In this document: positions 56,147-64,000 of the stretch, in pieces
How positions within the stretch are numbered: position 1 is the stretch's first letter
Layout: each line of letters opens with the position of its first letter
Notes under the pieces: model-generated
What the model saw: the letters and a program-made list of their open reading frames with translations, nothing else
The model's database searches: none
What the model was told of the DNA's origin: nothing
From: Puccinia triticina
Lineage: Eukaryota; Basidiomycota; Pucciniomycetes; Pucciniales; Pucciniaceae
Length of the DNA: 64,000 nt
Assembly (NCBI RefSeq): GCF_026914185.1
Contig: NC_070564.1
Location: 3,596,001 to 3,660,000, forward strand
Reading direction: 5' to 3'
Program-made: the position numbers and the translations under genes

Positions 56147-57150
56147 GAGTGTGTCAAAGCAGCCTCTGTTACAGGAGTGTGCCAAATCACATTCTGTCAC
56201 AGGAGTGTGCCAAAGCGCCCTCTGTTACAGGAGTGTGCCAAAGCACCCTCTGTTATAGGAGTGTGCCAAAGCATCCTCTGTTATAAGAGTGTGCCAAAGC
56301 ACCCTACATTACAGGAGTCAAACCACACGCCGCTTCTAACTCCTGCAATGGAGTGTGCTTTGGCACAATTCTGCTACAGAGTGTGCTTTGGCGCACTCCT
56401 GCAACAGAGTGTGATTTGGCACACTCCTGCAACAGAGTGTGTTTGGCACACTCCTGTAACAGAGTGTGCTTTGGCACACTCCTGTAACAGAGTGTGCTTT
56501 GGCACACTCCTGTAACAGAGTGTGCTTTGGCACACTCCTGTAACAGAGTGTGCTTTGGCACACTCCTGTAACAGAGTGTGCTTTGGCACACTCCTGTAAC
56601 AGAGTGTGCTTTGGCACACTCCTGTAACAGAGTGTGCTTTGGCACACTCCTGTAACAGAGTGTGCTTTGGCACACTCCTGTAACAGAGTGTGCTTTGGCA
56701 CACTCCTGCAACAGAGTGTGCCTTGGCACACTCCTGCAACAGAGTGTGCCTTGGCACACTCCTGCAACAGAGTGTGCCTTGGCACACTCCTGCAACAGAG
56801 TGTGCCTTGGCACACTCCTGCAACAGAGTGTGCCTTGGCACACTCCTGCAACAGAGTGTGCCTTGGCACACTCCTGCAACAGAGTGTGCCTTGGCACACT
56901 CCTGCAACAGAGTGTGCTAATTTGGCACACTCCTGCAACATAGTGTGCTAATTTGGCACACTCCTGCAACAGAGTGTGCTTTGGCACACTCCTGCAACAG
57001 AGTGTGCTTTGGCACACTCCTGCAACAGAGTGTGCTTTGGCACACTCCTGCAATAGAGTGTGCTTTGGCACACTCCTGCAATAGAGTGTGCTTTGGCACA
57101 CTACTGCAAACAGAGCTTTCTTTGGCACACTCCTACAACCAAGTGTCCTA
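56147..57150. repeat. Hairpin satellite, array E
   Basis: About 35 units of ~28 bp. Sub-blocks are locally uniform. 56160-56310 has the loop as CCAAAG; 56440-56700 has TGTAACA spacers; 56700-56905 has seven units with CCTTGG loops and TGCAACA spacers; 56905-57110 has TGCAACA or TGCAATA spacers with CTTTGG. Long frames on either strand are artefacts of the repeat. Confidence 0.93.
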
Positions 57151-57699
57151 GAAAAAGCCAGTAATTCCAACCCGCAAGAGCAGGATCCACCTGAAACAGA
57201 GAGGTTCATGGATCTCTTCAAAGGCCCCATTGGGTTAACCAGTAAGTACACATTCCTATTGGGATTTTTTTTTGATTCATTCTCAAAAGCACATATAGCT
57301 TCTTGTTCTTTTTTTCTTTAAGATCTTTGATGCTAATATTTGATTAGATATTCAGTTATTTGATATTTTGTAGACCAATATCTACTCCCCTCTCTATAAA
57401 ATCAAGAAGTAAACCCCATGTAGATCTACCCCCATGGCAAGCGGGTCAGGATTGGCTTTGTATTTGTCTTTTGGAAATGGCAGTGTAGGTCAATACATGT
57501 GCACAAGCCTGGTTTACCATGGCAATCAGAGCAAGCAATTTATTTTCTTTCTCTTTGCAAGTGTAATAGTTTTTGACACAAGTTGCTGCATATTTTCTAG
57601 CTAGCACTGCACCGTTTAACTCTTCTAACTCATAGGACTTGCCCGCAGCTGTTGACAAACAAGATAAGGACCATTCAATTTGTTTTAAAAACATTTCCC
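57151..57699. other. Unassigned DNA between arrays E and F
   Basis: The minus strand at 57440-57690 reads VNQACAHVLTYTAISKRQ and LSTAAGKSYELEELNGAVLA, which could be a remnant of a coding exon, but I recognise no family. Confidence 0.3.
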
Positions 57700-57952
57700 T
57701 GTGTTCTTTGGCAAACTCCTGTAACAGAGGGTGATTTGGCACACTCCTAGAAATGGAGTGTCCTTTGGAACACTCCTGTAACGGAGGGTGTTTTGGCACA
57801 CTCCTGTAACAGAGGGTGCTTTGGAACACTCCTGTAACGGAGGGTGCTTTGGCAAAAAAGAGTGGGCTTTGGCAAACTCCTAGAAAAGGAGTGTGCTTTG
57901 GCACACTCCTAGAAAAGGTGTGTGCTTTGGCACACTCCTAGAAAAGGTGTGT
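57700..57952. repeat. Hairpin satellite, array F
   Basis: About nine diverged units, with GGAGGGTG in place of GGAGTGTG on one arm and TGTAAC or TAGAAA spacers. It is cut at TGTGT (57948-57952) by the second LTR element; one more half unit (AGTGTGTGTTGGCAC) follows it at 59816. Confidence 0.8.
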
Positions 57953-59815
57953 TGTAAGGGTCTCACCAAGGCTCCACCCTTACATAAGCTATATTGTAAT
58001 AGAAGCACCATTATCCATGCTTATACATAGAACCCTGATCATATAGCTTTCATTCCACCTCTTCTCTTCTTCCCGCAAGCTGGTCTTCATACTTTTCCTT
58101 CCTCTCATTGGCCAATCTTAGGAATTCACATCCTTTTTATAGACTTCTGGCCTTTGGCCCTCCATCCCTCTGTTCCTTCCAGTGAGGGTTCACAGAACCT
58201 TTACACTTTTTTTTCTATAAAAAGTTTTTTTCACTTTCCTTCTCTCCCCAAACGCTCTCTCTAGACCCTTGAAATCACCTCTGAACTTGGAATCATCTCT
58301 GAAATTTCAGGATTGCTGCAGGACTCTCAAAATCACCAATGGATCATCTGAATGACTAATACTTTGGCCATCCAAAGCTCACCATTGTCATAACAGCCTC
58401 ACCCTCCTTGGACTTGGAGACTCTTCACCATTTGAACCTCATCCTTGTTGGACTCAGAGGCCCTTCATTTTTGGAACGGCCTCATCCTCATTGGACTCGG
58501 AGGCTTCTCATCGTCGGAACAGCCTCATCCGCGTTGGACTCGGAGGCTTTTTTGCTGTTGGACCAACTTCATCATTGGAACCTCTTCAGTATTTTCCAAG
58601 GCTCGCCCTTGCCGTCAGCACGGCAGTCCTCTTCCTTGCCAGCTCCACCCCCGCCCTCAAACCTTGCTTGCTTGGACACTTGATCCACTCCAAACGCCCA
58701 CCTTCAGCTAGACATCAGGGCTTCGCGTTGTTCTTGTTTTGTTTCTGCTCTTGTCATTGCTCCCAAATCTCAGAGTCCCACCAGGACGACCTGGTTCTTG
58801 TCTCGTCTTTGTCTTGCCACAGCTCTTGCATTTCAGAGTCCCACCAGGACTATCTCATACTTTCCCTGCTTTTGTTTTCATTATCGCCATTGAATCTCCA
58901 ATTCCTGCCAGACCTATCTCCGCCACCAGCCTCAGCCTCGCCAGAACACCCTCAACGTCCGCATCAACACACACACACCGCTCAGCCTTGCACCGCCCAT
59001 CACGCCCCGCTTGCACCTCACACAAATCAAGACCTGCGTCTTTGCCGCCCTTGTCCGGCGCACCCACGCCGTTGCCCTCGCCTAGCCCCATCCTCACATT
59101 TGACACGCGCACCAACAGCCCGCCGATCATCGCCCTCTGCCTCCACATGTTGCTGGAAAGTCTCTGCACCCTTGTCTCCTCTCTCAATCCCATCGCCTCC
59201 AGCTCCTCCCCATTGCCTCCATCCCCTCATTGTACTCGCCTTCAGCCCTCGTCTTTGCCTCTAATCCCTGTTCGTCATCATTCTTGTCCTAAGCCCCTCT
59301 TCGTTGTCCCAGGATCCTGGTCTTTGTCTGAGGACCCTCGAGATCGTCTTAGGATCATCGTCTTTGTCCAAGGCAGCTTGTTGTTGCTCCATCCCCTAGT
59401 CATTGGTTCTATCCCCTTGGCTTCCCCTCTAGCCCCTCTTCAGAACCTCTAGCCCCTACTTGTCAACTCTGGCCCCTTTTAATTGCATAAAGATCATTAC
59501 TCCCTGCTCTCTCATGGAGTTTCTTTTCTTTTATTCTCCTTTTTTCATATAGGAGGGGAGACTGTAAGGGTCTCACCAAGGCTCCACCCTTACATAAGCT
59601 AGATTGTAATAGAAGCACCATTATCCATGCTTATACATAGAACCTTGTTTATATAGCTTTCATTCCACCTCTTCCCTTCTTCCCGCAAGCTGGTCTTCAT
59701 CCTTTTCCTTCCTCTCATTGGCCAATCTTAGGAATTCACATTCTTTTTATAGACTTCTGGCCTTTGGCCCTCCATCCCTCCGTTCCTTCCAGTGAGGGTT
59801 CACAGAACCCTTACA
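57953..59815 (+). mobile_element. Non-autonomous LTR element, 1863 bp
   Basis: The 253-bp LTRs (57953-58205, 59563-59815) begin TGTAAGGGTC and end AACC(C/T)TTACA, differing at about nine positions by eye. Flanks are TGTGT and AGTGT (four of five match). A polypurine tract ATAGGAGGGGAGAC precedes the 3' LTR, as in the gypsy element, and the 5' LTR is likewise followed by a CTTTTTTTTC run. The 1.36-kb interior is C/T-rich and Ser/Pro-coding in several frames with no gag or pol motif. It fits a LARD-like element probably mobilised by a gypsy relative. Confidence 0.85.
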
Positions 59816-59835
59816 AGTGTGTGTTGGCACGTTCC

Positions 59836-62386
59836 TGGGGGGGGGATGGTTGCAAGAGCCAGTAATCTGATTGGATACATCTATCTGGCAAAGATGTGAC
59901 TTTTCATGAGACAACCACTAAAAAAAAGGAGAAAAGCTTGCCTTAGTCCATGTTGGTTATAGGAGGTAGATTCTTCAATTTGGTCTTTTCAGCCATGAAG
60001 AATTGGCTGCAGTGGGTATGTGTTAATTGTGGTGGCAATGAATGTTGTTCAAGCTGGGAGCGGTCAGGTAAGGATTTTCCAGGCAGGTTTCCGTTCTCTA
60101 ACATTGATGATTACGGGTGCTTGTTGGCCTTGGTCCTTCATCTGCTGAGCAACTGTCTTCATCAGGCAATCTGTCAGGTAGAGACAGAACAAAGGAGTCA
60201 TACAGTTTCTGGCTGTGGGTTGGTCTTGATGATACAAACTTGTCTGTTTTATGTTCAGTGTATTGTTCCTCAGACAGACTCAAATCCAAGCAACTCTGTG
60301 GTGGTTGCAGAAACAGACATGAGGGAGAGGGACCTTTGGCACCGGTACCAACATCAAATTGATCACCAATCACATTTACATCATCTTGGTTGATTTCAAT
60401 TACACAGATGAATTGTCCGCTGTGGCATCATCATAGAGATCTGCTGATGCCCAGTGGTCTCTTTGAATACCCAATTTCTGGTTTGCTATAGTGATCATCA
60501 ATTGGGTAACCATCATAAGCCAGATGTTCTTGATTGAAGTTGTTGGTCTCCAGGTGAGGATGGTCATCTTCTGGGTTTTCCAAAGTACCTGAACAGCCTG
60601 CAGTAACATCCAAGGACATTGGGTTGATTTGTTGGGATGCTGACTGACCAGATGTTGCTCAGTTGGGCAATCAAAGGTCTGGATATGATTCTTTGATGCA
60701 GGCAAGCTTGTACAAAGTTTTTCTGAGAGCGGCTGTCGTATGATGGGTCCAGGAAGCACATGATTGTCAGAAAGGGAACGCCTGTATGGTTGTGTTGAGA
60801 AGACATTCGGCAAGCAACTGGCTGATTGTAAGTCTCTAGGTTGTCTCTGAGTGTGATTCTTCTTCCACACACAAGATTGCTTTGTGGGCCGGTTCTACGG
60901 GATTGATCAATAAAACCCACCATGGTTGAACTGTGGTAGATGTGCAAATTTGTTGAAGTGAGGTTGTAGTCCTGGTGGAGGTCCATAGAGAGTTGTGTAT
61001 GATGCGGATCCTAAAACCAGATTCAAATTGGCAAGGAAAAGGCAAATCCGGCTGTAAGCACCGTGAGCGTGTGGGTCCATTGATTTCAGGTGTTGGAGGA
61101 GTGGGAGGCAAAGTCAAAATATAGAAAAGAAAAAAATGTGAAAATTCAAGATAGGCCTGGGATTTTTCATTGGATTTTCAAGGTAAGAAAAAAGGAAGAC
61201 CCCAGTAGTTGTTTGTCAATGTATTTTTCTTCAGCTTCTGGCTTGTAACGGTTTTAACAAGATGCCTTAAGGGCTCATAACCTGTTGAGGCACAGGGACT
61301 TGGAGACGCAAGATGGTATGGATTGACAAGCTCTCAGCCCAGACTCACATCTGGGATGAGGAAGATACTGAAACCGTGGCAAGTCTCATATTGTGTAGCC
61401 CCTTTGGGCTACAACACCCCTCTGGATCTTGTGCAGGGCGCTCTAGTTGTGTGTTAAATTTCCTCTCCTCAGATGAGTAATAAGATCATTGAGTCAGAGC
61501 ACAACAAATCAAGACCCACCAGTGCCCTCAAATCATCAAGCTCCTTGTTCATTCCCCACTCCTTTCCTCTCACCATTCCCCTCAAGAAGTGAAATCTCAA
61601 CAGCCAGTTGACATGCGGCATACTTGAGTCAATACTCAATTAGAAATAGGTTTGTAAAATTGAATCCCAAGCTGGAACAGCCTGCAATATTTGGAATTTT
61701 CTCAACATCATTCTAGATAAGACTGAGCTCTGCAGCGATTTCTTAGACGGTGACCAGACCGTCAGGGGAGGTCACCAAGGTCCAAGCACGCAAGTGAGGA
61801 GAGGCTAGACCAGGCCAAGAGGGTTGGGACGCAATTATGATAGATTTGGTTTGAAACCCGGCTCATGCTCTCCTTGAGTAAACCTTCATAACTGCATTCC
61901 CCGACTCCTCTTGCTTGGCACCGCAAAGCTCTCCCCCATCCTTGCTATCTTCTCTGTTTTCTAATCAATAGCAGTTTTTTCAAGTCCTCCCACCCTCCCC
62001 AACAGTCTCAGGGCTCAAAGCCTGATGGGCAAGATGGTTAAAAAGGTGTAACACAAACCCCTTTTTCTCTCACACATTGCAGGAACCTCTCCCTTATCTT
62101 CTTCTCTGATCCAGGAGAGGAGTCTGTGAGATACCCAGGCACATGGACCAGAGTCTCTGCCCACTCCTGGGTCAATCATAGTCAAGGGAACTCAGGGCTC
62201 CTCACCGAGACCCAAACACTGGCCCGGTTGAAAACCTACCACAAGGGCCTGCGGGGGGACCCTCAAGTCGCTGTGGCAACAGAAGGGGTCTGCCCGGAAC
62301 CATGTGCAGAAGATGAATGAACGGAGACGGCTTGGACAGCTGGGATCCATGGTTTGCCAACCTGGGCTTGTCAGCCAGCATCAGCC
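59836..62386. other. Intergenic DNA with possible minus-strand coding remnants
   Basis: Minus-strand frames 60431-60619 (PEDDHPHLETNNFNQEHLAY) and 60098-60373 are acidic and Ser-rich, like N-terminal parts of rust-specific proteins, but frames do not join. Positions 61380-61560 resemble 4920-5080. No gene is claimed. Confidence 0.3.
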
Positions 62387-62809
62387 CAACGGTGGGCCAG
62401 CTAAGCTAACCGTAGCGTAGCGGAATTCCGCTAAACTTTAGCGTAGCGTTAGCGGAATTGGGCCTCTCTGCGCTAACGCTACGCGCAAAGGGTGCGCAGC
62501 TAATTTAGCTGTTAGCGTAGCGTTAGCGCAGATGCGCGCAATTGCGCTAACGCTACACACGCAGGGCGCAAAAGAGCGCGCGCTACGGTGCGCCACAGTG
62601 CTCTTAGCTGAAAAAAGGCCTTTTTTTCCGCTAAAAGCGCTGTAGCGCAGCATAGTGACTGTAGCGGCGCGCTAACACTAACAAACAATTGGCGCGCTGT
62701 TAGCGCAGCGTAGCGGCGCTAACGCTACTCAAAATGGGCGGGCGCTTTTTGCCGCTACGCTAACGCTAAGTGGCCCTGTAGCGTAGTATAGTGTAGCAGC
62801 CCACCGTTG
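62387..62809. mobile_element. TIR element made of TAGCGTTAGCG words, 423 bp
   Basis: Ends CAACGGTGGGC and GCCCACCGTTG are inverted repeats. The direct repeat ATCAGCC flanks both sides (62380-62386, 62810-62816); an eighth base, C, matches too if it is shared with the left end. CAACG fits the YARNG rule, so a hAT-like element is likely. The interior consists almost wholly of GCTAACGCTA and TAGCGTTAGC words in both orientations. Confidence 0.7.
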
Positions 62810-62869
62810 ATCAGCCCCTCCCGCCTGGTCAACAATACCACAGCCTTGTCAACTAGGCAGAGTGCCTCC

Positions 62870-63425
62870 CCCTGTGTTGAATAGGAAGAAGCTCCTGGTC
62901 AAAAACAGGAAACCACATTGACCAGGAGCAATCCCTCCCAGTCAACAACACCATACAACAGACAGCCGGGGGCAGTACCTCCTGGCCACAACAACATCCA
63001 CCTGTTGACCGGGAGGAATCCCTCCTGGTCAACAACACCATACGGTCATAATTGAGTCTCAGCCCACTTGATGAATGGCACACACCGTTCATCAAGTGGG
63101 TACACAGCCCACTTGATGACCAGCACACACCGGTCATTAATTGGGCACACAGCCCACTTGATGACCGGCACACACCGGTCATGGAGTGGGTGCACAGCCC
63201 ACTTGATTACCAGCACACACCAGTAATCAAGAGGGTTGTATACCCACTCAATGACCAAACTATGCCGGTGAGTGGGTTGTGTACTTGATGACTGCACTAT
63301 GACCGGTGTGTGCCGGTCATTGAGTGGGTCCTGGTGTGTGCTGGTCATCAAGTGGGTTGTGTACCCACTTGATAACTGGACTTTGCCGGTGAGTGGGTTG
63401 TGTACCCAATCAATGACACCAGTGT
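62870..63425. repeat. Palindrome arrays (GACCAGGAG and GGTCATCAAGTGGG types)
   Basis: Positions 62885-63035 repeat CTCCTGGTCAA and TTGACC(A/G)GGAG in both orientations. Positions 63055-63425 repeat CCCACTTGATGACC, GCACACACCGGTCAT and AAGTGGGT, forming successive hairpins. A further unit recurs near 63776-63840. Confidence 0.7.
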
Positions 63426-64000
63426 GTGGCGGTCACACAGTAATTTAGGGACAAATCTGTTGCAGGGGATGCAAGATGAAAAGAACCAAAGTTCATGGTT
63501 GACAAACCTATGACACTTTGTGAGTGAGAAAGATGTTCTGATTCACTAAGAGGAAAACACCAGCAGTAATCTGGTATGGACTATATACAAGATTACTTGT
63601 GTTTTGATTGAAGCATACTACACATGATATATAAGCATATGGTTATCTCAACAAAATCATGTGTTGCAACACCCAGACGAGTTTGTTGGGGTTGCATCTT
63701 CAGTGACTGTGCGTGAATTTGTCTGGGTGTTGCACTGAAAAATGTGACACTTAACTCTTCACTGTGTCCTTGAAAGGGTTGTGTACCCACTTGACTGGGA
63801 GGGATTGCTCCCAGTCAACGCACTTGTACCCAGTTGAAGTGGATTGTGCAGTCCATTGTCCAGGCTGAGTGTCTGAGGACAGCTGGAGGCCCAGTGCTCA
63901 AAATTGAGCACTGGGCTGTGCCTTGTGGCTTAGGACCAGGCCATGCTGAGCTAGGCTGGAAGAACCCAGGTACTGATCAAAGTACTAGCATGGTAACTGC
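63426..64000. other. Intergenic DNA at the window end
   Basis: No gene is seen. Positions 63850-63960 contain CCAGTGCTCA and TGAGCACTGG, a small hairpin. Confidence 0.3.

Noticed and set aside
53298..57150. Possible CRISPR-like arrays
   Set aside because: Spacers are 6-7 nt and identical within blocks, there are no unique spacers or cas genes, and the DNA is eukaryotic.
58408..59460. Ser/Pro-rich frames up to 257 codons inside the second LTR element
   Set aside because: The region is C/T-rich low complexity, several frames are open together, and no gag or pol motif is present.
61740..61870. Possible tRNA-like stretch with GGTTTGAAACCC
   Set aside because: No acceptor stem or anticodon arm with correct spacing could be found; no tRNA or rRNA gene was recognised anywhere in the window.

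Overview
The window is eukaryotic nuclear DNA and most likely comes from a rust fungus (Basidiomycota, Pucciniales, Puccinia-like). The evidence is short GT-AG introns (roughly 50-110 nt, with a few longer), compact multi-exon housekeeping genes, remnants of a Plavaka transposase, two decayed copies of the Tet-like 2OG-Fe(II) oxygenase family expanded in rusts, and a very repeat-rich accessory half. The species was not determined.

The gene-bearing part is 0.7-22.7 kb. It holds two Ser/Pro-rich hypothetical genes (723-2934, 700 aa; 11979-13427, 425 aa) and a 116-aa mitochondrial-type membrane protein resembling MICOS Mic12 (17091-17555). It also holds an alpha-N-terminal protein methyltransferase of the NTM1/Tae1 family (18479-20002, minus), the mitochondrial p32 homologue MAM33 (20684-21880, minus) and RNA polymerase subunit RPB10 (22194-22673, plus), which is divergent from MAM33. 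The exon structures of these genes could be worked out by hand. All reading frames close correctly, and for the last three the spliced products match the known family motifs.

From about 23 kb onward, and in the spacer 3-11.9 kb, nearly everything is repeat. Elements with defined ends include a TA-flanked MITE (10829-11027), a TTA-flanked Harbinger-like MITE (14096-14464) and a long-TIR MULE-like element with an 8-bp duplication (28593-29759). There is also a hAT-like element with an 8-bp duplication, inserted in an exon of a decayed gene (36983-37849), and a TIR element at 62387-62809. Three solo LTRs, each with a perfect 5-bp duplication, lie at 27806, 44455 and 44930. A gag-less Ty3/gypsy element sits at 49217-53297 and a non-autonomous LTR element at 57953-59815.

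The most unusual signal is the abundance of tandem arrays whose unit is itself a near-perfect hairpin. The main family has a 28-bp unit: an 8-bp stem, a 6-nt loop and a 6-nt spacer. It occurs in six or more arrays between 31.5 and 59.8 kb, the longest being 1.27 kb. Unrelated hairpin arrays lie at 27.6-28.3, 34.0-34.4, 35.2-36.0 and 62.9-63.4 kb. Both LTR elements are inserted into the stem of the 28-bp unit.

A second unusual signal is shared by the gypsy LTR and the three solo LTRs. Each carries a small GT-AG intron whose flanking sequence (the loop and right arm of a hairpin) is duplicated on the far side of the intron. The sequence differs between the four LTRs but the architecture is kept. 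The LTR ends also fold into hairpins whose bases change in a paired fashion. This is the best candidate here for an undescribed RNA-level control device.
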